Below, piece by piece: positions 23,831 to 33,255 of a stretch of 64,000 bases of DNA. The translations under genes were made by a program, and so were the position numbers. This DNA comes from Entonaema liquescens (taxonomy: Eukaryota > Ascomycota > Sordariomycetes > Xylariales > Xylariaceae): positions 806,001-870,000 of the forward strand of contig CADCSX010000023.1 of assembly GCA_902805475.1 (NCBI GenBank). Reading direction: 5' to 3'. The notes under the pieces are model-generated. The model was not told the DNA's origin. It saw nothing but the letters and a program-made list of their open reading frames with translations, and did not search any database. Positions within the stretch are counted from its first letter, which is position 1, and each line of letters opens with the position of its first letter.

Positions 23831-24583
23831 ATGAAGGTTACTTTATTCTCTTCATACCTATCTGCTACGATTTTGGTTGGGCTGTTAGGCTCAAGCTCAG
23901 CTGCGGTTCTCCCTCGCTCCGACGCCGACACCATTGCCAACTTTGGGAGAATAGGCATCTGTCTCTCATACCTCGGGGCCGGAAACACAGAGAAAGAGCT
24001 CGCTCCATGCAAAGTTTTCTGCCCGGCTCAAAACCCGGGATCAGACCCAAACGCCGTCGGCGTATGTATTCCCACTACTCTTCTCGTAGCAAGACCAAAA
24101 AGCAGCTAAAACAGGTTTTAACTACAGTGCAAAGGTCCGGACGTACCCAGAGACAAGTTAGATCCCAGTACCATAGACAAAGACGACGACGGGAAGGAGT
24201 TTACCCCCGGCGAGTGTATCTGCGACCTCTCAGCAGCCGGCGCGATCCTCGACGTCGTTATCCAGGCGCTTGCGCAGCTGGACAACGTAATATGCGCAGT
24301 GGTGCTATCAGCCGTGACGACGCTCGTCGAGGAGGGTCTTAATGCTCTGCCCGGAGGCGCATCTGTGACTGCAGCCGAGAGAGCCGTCGAAGGCGCCAAG
24401 ACGTTTGTGGAGAATGGGCTTGACGCAGTCTCGTTCTTCAGCGACTATATTGGACAGTCGTGCGGTGTTTCCGACTTCAACTTTAACCTGGATGATATCT
24501 TCCAGGGCTTGAGCCAGGCTCCGGACTCGCTCGGTGTAAGCAAGGGTTGCCTTAGGCAAAATAAGGCTTGCTCAAAACCTTGA
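23831..24583 (+). CDS. Small secreted cysteine-containing protein (candidate effector)
   Basis: Two exons, 23831-24061 and 24128-24583, join in phase 0 to 228 residues. The N-terminus is a clear signal peptide (MKVTLFSSYLSATILVGLLG...SSAA), then a propeptide-like LPRSDA. The mature part has about nine Cys, grouped as CLSYL, PCKVFCPA, CKGPD, ECICDL, and single ones in VICAV, QSCGV, KGCL and KACS. No membrane segment follows the signal. A mostly helical middle (VVLSAVTTLVEEGLNALPGG) lies between the Cys groups. I recognise no catalytic motif. Size, signal and cysteines fit an extracellular, possibly disulphide-stabilised fungal secreted protein; any effector role is inference. Confidence 0.75.
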
Positions 24584-25120
24584 AATATACTGAAGGAAAC
24601 TGGGCAGGGAAAGGCTAGGCAATAACGGTTAGGATGGCGTTGGTATCACTACAAGGGTCTGGGTTGGAATCAGTTTGATATTATAGAACTTTCGATGTCG
24701 TGATGAATAGGAGATGGCATATGGTATATGATCAGATAGCTCATTCTAGACAATAACTCTGCTACAAAGCACAGCTTAATAATTTGCTCGTAGCATTCAT
24801 CAGATAATATTCGGAGGCTTTCGAACATCAAGCACTAATGAGCGCTTCATTTGGTAAGCTCAGAGAATATAAGTGACAATCGTTTTATAGTAAGAGCAGT
24901 ATAAAGGTAACTAATAAGTTACTCTTGGCAGTAATCTACCGTGCCTCAAGGATAAGTCCATTAGCATAATAATACAATTAAATATAATTATAGGTATGCA
25001 AGAAGAGTGCATGGATTTACCAAGACCAGCCTACTAGAAAAACTAAAGCAAATTACCTAGAGCACAATTAGACTCGTTAACTTCCTTTGCCTCCGGGAAA
25101 CCCATATGCTCATGTCTCTC
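24584..25120. other. Intergenic between converging genes
   Basis: 3' regions of the secreted-protein gene and of the DUF7907-like gene. AT-rich, nothing else seen. Confidence 0.5.
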
Positions 25121-25747
25121 TCACGACTCCACAAATACCCTCTTAACCGTCACCCGTTGACAGCTAGGGTTCTGCGGCTCTTCCTTGCCTAAGACATACT
25201 GCAGCGCAACATATCCATACCCCTGCCAATACGTGGTGCAAACAGCCCAGCGGTCCGTCAAATAAGTCACGTAATTCTCGAACGGCTCGGGCGGCGAGAG
25301 CGTATCGTCGATATTCGCCCCCACGGCCAAGAGTTCGTCTTCAGTGAACGAGACCGTCTGAGCGCTGTCGCTGCTGGGCCAGATAAGCGGAAACGCGAGG
25401 TTGGAAGCTGGATTGTACATAAACGACATCGCCGTGTTGGAAGTAAACGTCGGTTGGCCGCCGGTGAATGTCCATGTTATCAGACCGGAAGGGAGAAAGT
25501 TGGGGTCTTGGGGCGCTTCGGCTGAGCCGTTGAAGAAAAACGTCTGGAACTGGGGGGTTTGGACGGAGTCGTCGAGACAGAAGGACTCGACGGCAGCTCC
25601 GGAGTGACACGCGGCGAGCTTGCGGCCATTTAGAGTGCTGTTATCGCTTGACAGGATGAGGTTGAAAGGCGCGGATTGGTTTGGATAGGTACCTTGTGCC
25701 AATACCAGGCCGAACAGTGATGCGAGGAGAACAAGTGAGCGAGACAT
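25121..25747 (-). CDS. DUF7907-like secreted protein
   Basis: One exon, 208 codons. The signal peptide is MSRSLVLLASLFGLVLAQG. The mature start, SAPFNLILSSDNSTLNGRKL followed by ACHSGAAVESFCL, is the pattern I associate with the DUF7907 family of small secreted fungal proteins. Several N-glycosylation sites (NQS, NST, NGS) are present. About five Cys in the mature part could form disulphides, including a Cys close to the C-terminus. The C-terminal half (WAVCTTYWQGYGYVALQYV) is beta-rich. Function is unknown. It converges with the other small secreted protein 0.5 kb away, on the opposite strand. Confidence 0.75.
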   Translation of the reverse strand: MSRSLVLLASLFGLVLAQGTYPNQSAPFNLILSSDNSTLNGRKLAACHSGAAVESFCLDDSVQTPQFQTFFFNGSAEAPQDPNFLPSGLITWTFTGGQPTFTSNTAMSFMYNPASNLAFPLIWPSSDSAQTVSFTEDELLAVGANIDDTLSPPEPFENYVTYLTDRWAVCTTYWQGYGYVALQYVLGKEEPQNPSCQRVTVKRVFVES

Positions 25748-26801
25748 GTCGATTGGTGTATTAAGTGGGTGTCTATCGTAGGCTGCCTTTCTCCGGTGTT
25801 GTCTTAACGATAAGAGACACAGTGGCAGACAATCCAGCTTTTATATCCGTAAAGGATCTCCTTCCAAGGCTTCGTACAGTTAGCTCCTATACCTATGCTT
25901 CTATCACCAGTGTAGCTTTCGCCCTATCCGATCTCAAGGGAGGTAATGGAATACGAGGTTCTAAGGCGTCATACCACATTAAGCGACGATGCGGGCGTGA
26001 GCCTAATTGGCCGCATGGGTCATTTAATATTTCTCCTTTGGGCTTTATGTTGCGCTATACGCTGCATACAACCCATCATATATCGAAATGTGAACTATCT
26101 TATGTTCCCCATATGCTATATAATAGGTCTAATCGTAATCGATACGATATATATCGCCGCATATCACTTCAATCCCAGTTTTCTACCAACCAAGTGCCCT
26201 CGTATTCTTTGATGTCCAATGCTATACTGTAATTAGGTGTACGGTAATACATATCAGACCGAAGTCCCCTGGGTAAGGTAAATGCATTTTCCCTTTGATC
26301 TAATATTTATAGGGGCATAAATTTATGTTCTTACATAGACATCTCGGTAATAGCTAACAAGTGTCTCCTCGAGCTTTTGCTTAATACTAGGCCCATCCAT
26401 CCGCCCTATGGCAACTCTAAGCATAGATATTCTACATGTAGTGCAAAGCTATACTCTGTTCTTGTCGAAAACTAGAGTCTAGGTATCCCTTTCAACTAGT
26501 TACTGTATTTAACTATCAGTTGATAACTGTTATGGGACTCGTTCTTTGGGCATATTGTTCAAAATATTATTCGCGATTCGTTGGGGTTCATTTCGAAATT
26601 TGATCGTTCGTATATACCATAGAATATAATATAATTAGTGATATTATCAAGATCGAAAACATTCTCACGTGTTTTTAACTCTTCACATTCCTATGTAGTA
26701 TAGAGAGTGAATGCCAGGGAAATACAAGCTGGGTTGGCAAAATATCTAGTATATATTTAATATAGTCAAACTATGGACAATCTAAATATGATTGGTCTTA
26801 A
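25748..26801. other. Intergenic, promoter of the DUF7907-like gene
   Basis: A 155-codon plus-strand frame (25765-26232) covers the promoter and leader of the minus-strand gene and does not look like a protein. The rest is AT-rich. Confidence 0.5.
25838..25846 (-). promoter_or_regulatory. TATA-like box of the DUF7907-like gene
   Basis: On the minus strand, ATATAAAAG lies about 95 bases before the ATG at 25747. Confidence 0.45.
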
Positions 26802-28331
26802 CTACTCCCATCGTAACCGTTCCGTTTCTCTATGTTTTTGCTTAGCAGCCATCCTCTCAGCAACCTCTTCCGGGCAAATTACAAAATGCCATTCTCGAAG
26901 CTGTAGGTTCATGAAGTAGTCTGGGACTTCCACATCTGGAGGCCGGACGGAATTCCTCTGAGGGGGCTGTGGAGGTGTTGGTGGATTGCCCTCTGGACAA
27001 TTGTAGAACTTCCATTGTCTTCCCGCAGGCGTGCTAAACCAAGCTTTCTGGACCTGCGTTCCAACAGGCGTAAAGTCGGACGGGGTATAGGTACCGGTGT
27101 TTGCCCAGAGAAGAGCTTGAGGACTGCTGAGAAATTCCTGGCCTGTCTCGGTATCAAGCCAGGCTATTCCTTGTTCAGTTTCTAGCCATGGAAACCCGAC
27201 ATCTGACGCCAGCCACCACCAACCAGATTCCGATGCTAGGAACCGGAATCCATATGTAGTTTTTTTCGACCAATCATGCCCAAGCCACTCGTATCCTTCG
27301 GTGCTTGCTAACCAAACGGAAATTTCGTTCCTCTTGTCATGTACTGGGTAAGCAAGCCATCGCCGGCCGTCATTCCTCAACCACCTATGCCTTGCGTCGT
27401 ATTTCACAATCAATTCCGTGGCCCAGCGTCGACTGATATCCGACATCATATACCTCTCAGAGTATTCGGTATACTGTTTGTACTCTGGGTCCCCACCATC
27501 GCACATATAGTCGTATGGTTGCAGCCGTGTATACCTGGCGATCTCCGGGTCGGCTTGAAAAGTCCGAATAACCCTCATCTTCGATGGTGGAACCTCTCTT
27601 CGGAATCTACCCACTACAACTACAATTTCCTCGACGCGTGAACTTCGAGGACTTATAATAGTGGGAGGCATAACATAATCCAGGTTGTCACGCGAGCTGT
27701 CGAATAGATTGTCTAGCATGAAGGCGCAAACTCGGATGTCTTTTAGGTAAGGAGATGTGGGCCAGGGTTCGCGACCAGCCAGTTGTTCCATGCAATCGTC
27801 GAAGAGGAACCAGTCCACCTGTTTCCTCACGGTAATAGATTCGGGTTGGTTACTGGATCTGATAGAGGAACGTGAGCGACCCCCGTGCCGTTCTCCTCGA
27901 CTTCCAGCACCACGCTCGTCCCTGGAAAATAAACGGAGAACACCTTCGGCCAATGCTTCCACGCCGATTGGCTTTCTGATCGATGGGCTGATAACGCTTA
28001 GGCCTTGTCGTAACTGGAGAGACTCGTTCCATTCTCTGTTAACATAAACTGCCTGATCGCCACCCCAACACTTAACTAGTTTTCCCGCCTTGTACCTGAA
28101 GTAGGCCCAATTAGGTATCGAGCTAACCATTTCGAATATAGAAGTCTTCATATCGAACGGTAAATTGTCGAATGTCGGACTCTGGGTCTCGTTCGGCATG
28201 GCAGCGGATGGTCCTGCAGGCTGCTGATTACGCCTGGTAATATAAGATTTGTGAGATTTTTTGGGCTGTCGTTCATCGTTAGCCAGGCGAAGTTCCCAAG
28301 CTGTCTTTACTGGCTGTGTATAATGAGACAT
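26802..28331 (-). CDS. Unknown protein with tryptophan-leucine repeats
   Basis: A single frame of 509 codons. The N-terminus is basic and polar. A weak F-box-like or 2EXR-like segment occurs at about 54-70 (FDNLPFDMKTSIFEMVSS). The striking part is residues 315-440: repeated short units of the type [W/F]L-x-[ST]-x-x-G, such as VWLASTEGYEWLG, FLASESGWWWLAS, PWLETEQGIAWLDTETG and AWFSTPAGRQW, about 9-10 residues apart. A Pro-rich linker (PPTPPQPPQ) and a basic, Arg/Glu-rich C-terminus follow. No signal peptide or membrane segment is seen. Similar W-L-x-T/S-x-x-G repeats occur in other filamentous fungal proteins of unknown function. No intron is needed. Confidence 0.7.
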   Translation of the reverse strand: MSHYTQPVKTAWELRLANDERQPKKSHKSYITRRNQQPAGPSAAMPNETQSPTFDNLPFDMKTSIFEMVSSIPNWAYFRYKAGKLVKCWGGDQAVYVNREWNESLQLRQGLSVISPSIRKPIGVEALAEGVLRLFSRDERGAGSRGERHGGRSRSSIRSSNQPESITVRKQVDWFLFDDCMEQLAGREPWPTSPYLKDIRVCAFMLDNLFDSSRDNLDYVMPPTIISPRSSRVEEIVVVVGRFRREVPPSKMRVIRTFQADPEIARYTRLQPYDYMCDGGDPEYKQYTEYSERYMMSDISRRWATELIVKYDARHRWLRNDGRRWLAYPVHDKRNEISVWLASTEGYEWLGHDWSKKTTYGFRFLASESGWWWLASDVGFPWLETEQGIAWLDTETGQEFLSSPQALLWANTGTYTPSDFTPVGTQVQKAWFSTPAGRQWKFYNCPEGNPPTPPQPPQRNSVRPPDVEVPDYFMNLQLREWHFVICPEEVAERMAAKQKHRETERLRWE

Positions 28332-29582
28332 GGTGGTACTAGTGGAGGCAACGCTGCTTCCTAAGGCGTTTATTGTCGAGGTTTGATGGATGTTGTTGCC
28401 GTACCAAAAGGATATGCGAGAAGCCGTAATCCGATATCTGTTTGGGTTCCTATTGATGGTGGATTGATGTTGTAATAAAGGAAAAGGAGGAACAATAATA
28501 TGAAAATGGATATGGTACGGTTTAAATAATGTTCTACTGTTATCATCTACGAGTCTTGTAAATCATGACTAGAATCATTATGAATATGGACTATGATACA
28601 TCACCTACAATGTCACTGAGATTCCAAGTTATCTCCCGTGACAAGAACTAAAAGAATAGAATAAAATAAATTGATGGAAGAAAAGAAAATACAAAAAGGC
28701 AGATGTCTGGATCCGAGCTGGCGTTTGCATTTGACCTGAGCGTGGAGGCTCCCATCGCCGCCTTTGCCACCGACTCGAACTCTAGGTGCACCATCGAAAA
28801 ACCCCGCGGGTGAATTGAACCATCAATTAATCGCCTTTCTGTTTGCTGGTACCAAACAAGCCATGGCCTGACTGGATGCCTGTGGTACGGATATGACAGA
28901 CAAGGTGACCGTAAGCTGCATACTTGGAACATCTAATAGTCACTTTCGTCGGACGACTAGTTAAACGGTCGAGTCACACGGAACGGACAGAACTACAAAA
29001 CACTACATTCAAAAGAAAACTTCATTTCATCATGCAAATATATCCGTTCGCTCATTGCTACCTAAGTATGCTCGTGAAGGTTCCAGCCGCGAGGCCGGTA
29101 AAATCATAAAATCTTCGGCTGAGGTTCTATGCGGGCATGACTTGCCTACCTCGAAAAAATGCAGCGCAACAATGCAGCTTTGAAGTAAACATTGCGTACC
29201 ATCCTTTTTAGATCAACCCAACGCTGGGGCGTCTAGGTGTCTCGTATCATCATAGTCATCGTCATATAATAGAAACCGTCTGGTATAAGCTACGAAGACA
29301 GTTGTAGGCAATAAAGCCATAGGCAGCTCGTCTGTCTGTTGTACGAAGCTGTTGGGTATCTCCTTCTGTTCCATCCTTAACCCACGAGACATCCCGAAAC
29401 ACTCAAAAAAAGGCTCCTGCTCTTACTCCTTTCGTGTCGTATCATTGGACCCGGGGGAGTCATCTAAAATCCATGATGCACCTGGTTGTGGTTCCTTTAC
29501 CGGCCTACTGTTCATTCCTATCCATATCTTAGTAACCCATTCGTATATCCCCACGATTTCATGAAAAACCCGGGATATTGCA
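28332..29582. other. Intergenic, no gene seen
   Basis: Promoter region of the W-L repeat gene on the left and 3' region of the next minus-strand gene on the right. Frames of 60-95 codons on both strands have no recognisable features. Confidence 0.5.
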
Positions 29583-30929
29583 TTATCGGACGACGCCAAC
29601 CCTACCTTCCTCTAAGCGCCTGCGCTTCGCTAGCAACTCACTTGGATAGCTCGAAGATTCGTAATCCTCGGAGAAGCTTCCATTAAAGACCTCTGAGAGA
29701 ACATCCCTCTTGCGTTTGGGCGATGCTGGCGCCAGGGAAGTTTCAGGCGTCGATCCGTCATCCTTTTTGAGTTTCTGAAGCACGACTTGCAATTCCTCCT
29801 CAAAGCTTTCGCTGTTTCCTCCTCCTAAAGCGGGTGCTAAGTCATCCTGGAAGGTCTCCATGCGATCTACGTCGAATTCGCCAACGACGTCTTTGCCTAG
29901 GGCCTGTCCCAGGCGTTCTTTCAGACCCAGGACAGGCCAGATCGGGACATGTTGATAGTTGATTGTAACTTTTGTATCCCCCTGTGGTGATTTATCGAGC
30001 TTGTGGAACATGGACAGGAATGCTGCGGGTATCACGCTTGAATAGACGATAAATGAACTGCCCTCTTTCGAAACTGCTAGGACACGAACTTGGACATCCT
30101 TTGGCACAAAGTCCTTTCCCGTGAACACATCTCCATATACATGCTCTTGAGCCATTGCTAGCATGGTGGCGAGGATATACTGGTCCTCATCTAGATTCTT
30201 CGGTACTAACTTTTCCGATCGTGCAGTTTGTAAACGGTATATGGGAGCGTTGAATGATCCATTAGGGCCCCGAGGTATCCGGAAACAATTTCGTCTAATA
30301 CGATTTAGATAGTCACGATCCAGGTAGGCCAGTATCGGGGTGTCGCGAGGGGCGTTGGTATCCTCCTCCTTGGTTACTATCGGGCAACTAGACAAGCAAG
30401 TAGTGGTCGACTCAAACGAGTGTAAGCCAGCTGGGTTCTTGTACACGGCCTGACACCGAACTCCACTTATATATCGATCTTCCCCACATCGAAGTGTAAG
30501 TCTTGAGAGGTCAGTTGGACATAGTTTGTAGGGAAATAGGTTGTTTAAGACGACCTTCAGCGCTTCGTTTTGCGCGACGTTAGAAATATTGTCTTTCATT
30601 ATGACGTCAAGAGAACGGCTGATATGTACCACGGTTTGTGGTACCTTGGGAGGCCGTGATATTCTTGAGGGAGGTGATGGAGATGAGGGTGTTGGTGTGG
30701 TCTGAGGAGGTTGCTGCACAAAGCGACAACCCAACACCTGTGTGTGCATTTCAGTCCAGCACAACGGTGGGACATAAAGTGAAGTGGAAGCATAGTCGTG
30801 GAGAATATCGTAAAGTGAACCGATTTCTGGTGACAAGATCTTGCGACGCTTTATCCTGGGATGGAGTTGCTTGCGCTTAGCGTTGACTTCCGTCGAAGCC
30901 GCCACGCGGGATGATCCGTCAGATACCAT
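29583..30929 (-). CDS. Hypothetical protein, possibly nuclear
   Basis: One frame of 448 codons. The N-terminus is basic (AKRKQLHPRIKRRK), a Pro/Ser/Thr-rich linker lies at about 76-92, and the C-terminus has two basic clusters (SPKRKRD, AKRRRLEEGR) beside an acidic/serine stretch, so nuclear localisation signals are plausible. The middle (about 170-370) looks globular, with mixed helix and strand, and includes YILATMLAMAQEHVYG and FIVYSSVIPAAFLSMF. I recognise no domain. Length, codon use and even composition support a real gene. Fungal proteins with this arrangement are usually lineage-specific. Confidence 0.65.
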   Translation of the reverse strand: MVSDGSSRVAASTEVNAKRKQLHPRIKRRKILSPEIGSLYDILHDYASTSLYVPPLCWTEMHTQVLGCRFVQQPPQTTPTPSSPSPPSRISRPPKVPQTVVHISRSLDVIMKDNISNVAQNEALKVVLNNLFPYKLCPTDLSRLTLRCGEDRYISGVRCQAVYKNPAGLHSFESTTTCLSSCPIVTKEEDTNAPRDTPILAYLDRDYLNRIRRNCFRIPRGPNGSFNAPIYRLQTARSEKLVPKNLDEDQYILATMLAMAQEHVYGDVFTGKDFVPKDVQVRVLAVSKEGSSFIVYSSVIPAAFLSMFHKLDKSPQGDTKVTINYQHVPIWPVLGLKERLGQALGKDVVGEFDVDRMETFQDDLAPALGGGNSESFEEELQVVLQKLKKDDGSTPETSLAPASPKRKRDVLSEVFNGSFSEDYESSSYPSELLAKRRRLEEGRVGVVR

Positions 30930-32253
30930 GACGATTGAGATATCGGGATATTTACTCCCTTAGAAGATGTTAGTATATCAGGTAAAGGCACAGTAGAATG
31001 AGATTTTCATTTAGAAAACTTACCGAATAATGAATCGAAAGTTAGATTTAATTTAGAAGGCCGCGACCGTATTCCCGTGTCCGATAATGAGGAATGTGAT
31101 GTGATGCGGTACGATATGCGGTAAGGTAAAATGGAATGCGCCCAGGTACTCGTTACCCTAATGAATTTTTCAAGGTTGCGAGTACCGGCTACAAAGCTAA
31201 ATAGAAAAAGAGAAGAAAATTAAAATCCCGAATTGATGACTGGATTTTTTTTTTATTGTGCAACTCGAGACTGCACAAAGTAAGGGGTGAATGTAAAAGC
31301 TGCAACGGTTTTGATACCGGGCGGCAATTTGAAAGACGGGAGTGGATGAGAAGAAGACGCGACCTGGAGGGGCTTTCCACCCGCAAACAAACGTGGATTG
31401 CGACTGCAATTTGAATGCGGCCAAGTAGTACAAATCACCACTGTTGCGCGAATTCACCTGATCGTGTGTCGCCCCCAAATATAGTTAGGGCTAGGCTCCA
31501 GCCTTAGATCAATTAACGCCACATCTGTCATAAACCAATTATAAATCGCGGTTTCCGATCCTGTAAGTACACCTCTGCCAGGATGGTAAACGTTAGAGGC
31601 TCCACCGTTCCATACTTTATTAACGAGTACGTTCCGCAGGTAACTTACAAGCCAATTTTTATAAGGGAGGTACGCAATATCTTGGTGTTGTGGCTCGTGC
31701 GAAGAAAAATATCTTGAAGATTCTAGATTAGTAAGTAACAAGCAAAGGATTTCCTATATAAACCACCCTAGTAGCTACTTACGATTGTGTATGGAACGGT
31801 GGAGCCTCTAACGTTTACCATCCTGGCGGAGGTGTACTAACTGCCAAGTCTAGCGTCAGATGGCTCCAGGCATTGTGGATGCAAGTCATTTCGCTAGCCT
31901 GATTTAGGTTGGTGACATGTCATCTATCTTTACCTACGTGTACATAGGTACGTACCTAAGTAGTTTGTGTAATTTAGTAAGTTGGCGGGAAGGTACATAC
32001 AAACACAGTGTGGGGTGTTTATGCAAGCTCTTGCTCAACTCTCAAACATTATGCACCGGCATTTATCCGAATGAGGTAGTGACGTTTCTCACTAACAATT
32101 TACACAGGGACGTCAGCCTCAGCTGCACCCAAGCCCTGTGAGCCTAGGCGTCAATAGAGAAATAGGAGCTCCCCTCTTTAATACCAACAATATCTAGAAT
32201 TGCAGGCCTGTCGAGTTACTACCGATTAATTATCTCGGTAAATTCTTGACAAG
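30930..32253. other. Intergenic, with a MITE-like element
   Basis: Shared promoter region between the diverging hypothetical gene (minus strand) and the ARPC3 gene (plus strand). It holds the 273-bp inverted-repeat element at 31566-31838. No gene seen. Confidence 0.55.
31566..31838. mobile_element. MITE-like element with 50-bp terminal inverted repeats
   Basis: The left arm 31566-31615 and right arm 31789-31838 are reverse complements over 50 bases with one mismatch (T against C). They enclose 173 bases with no repeat symmetry. Read from the ends, a TA dinucleotide is followed by CACCTCTGCCAGG, so a TA target duplication, as in Tc1/mariner-type elements, is possible. The internal part has only a 95-codon frame on the minus strand that crosses an arm and is not a transposase. 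The outer end motif recurs once elsewhere in the window (47491-47508). Confidence 0.75.
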
Positions 32254-33026
32254 ATGCCGGTATGCTGCCTTCTTATTTACCGCCTCCATGATCCCCCTAA
32301 TAATCATAAGATCTCCTAATGCCTAATACCTCGAGTTACCTTCCAACTCAGCTAACAAGACTTGCCGTGAACTTAGGCCTATAACTCTATGTTCAACAAT
32401 GATCCCAACATCCCGCGTCTAGTTGGAAACGTTCCTCTCCTCCCTCTCCGCACCAAGACCCGCGGTCCAGCGTACGTCCTACCGCAGCCCAACCCACCGC
32501 TTCCCGCCAACGAAAGCCCCGACCCGGATGCCGAGTCGTACGATATCCTAGACGAAGTACTTTCGCTCTTCCGTGCCAACACCTTCTTCCGCAACTTCGA
32601 GATCCAAGGACCGGCTGATAGGTTATTGATCTATGGCATTCTATTCGTGAGCGAGTGTCTCGGCAAGATCCGACCTCAGCATTCCCTCAGGGACGCCACG
32701 AAGGAAGTCCTCAACACTGCTTTGGATCTTAACTTCGCCATTCCAGGCGACCCAGCATTCCCTTTAAACCAGGTACGCTCCCGCTTAATTTCCCTTGGGA
32801 TGGAGAAATGCCAAGTTTTATAATGTGAATCTAACTCGGCATGTAGATCTACGAGCCTCCACGAGACAGACAGGATGCTGAGCAGCTACGACAATATCTC
32901 TCCCAAGTACGGCAAGAGCTAGCCTCGCGGTTACTAGCACGAGTTTACGAAGAAGAAGGTGACGGGAAGCCAAGCAAGTGGTGGTTAAGTTTCACAAAGA
33001 GAAAGTTCATGGGCAAGTCATTGTAA
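32254..33026 (+). CDS. arc18: Arp2/3 complex subunit 3 (ARPC3, p21)
   Basis: ARPC3/Arc18 is a structural subunit of the Arp2/3 complex that nucleates branched actin at endocytic patches. Three exons: 32254-32259, 32377-32772 and 32847-33026, total 193 residues, near the usual 175-195. The first coding exon is only six bases (ATGCCG, Met-Pro); joined to GCCTATAAC it gives the family's MPAY start. The intron after it has GTATGC, a CTAAC branch and a TAG end. Diagnostic motifs are PLRTKTRGPAY, AESYDILDEVL, FFRNFEIQGPADR, and the C-terminus SKWWLSFTKRKFMGKSL, all typical of ARPC3. A naive call from the ATG at 32389 would lose the first six residues. Confidence 0.93.
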
Positions 33027-33255
33027 GAGGGATAACGTCTCTACACAGAAATACACAAATGCCAAATATAAAGAAGTCTGTCGAGCGGTTAAGTAAATGG
33101 AATTTTTGTTATAGGGGTATCAATCGCAAATCAATGCGACCTGCAAAGTAGACCGAAGCTAGCCAATGCTATATTGTTACGCATCATGTCCCATGAAACC
33201 GAGATTCGTAGCGCCGATAAATGCAACCATATCTCCGTGCAAGTTATTCGTGAAC

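Noticed and set aside
25765..26232. 155-codon plus-strand frame in the DUF7907-like promoter
   Set aside because: It covers the TATA box and leader of the opposite gene and does not resemble a protein.
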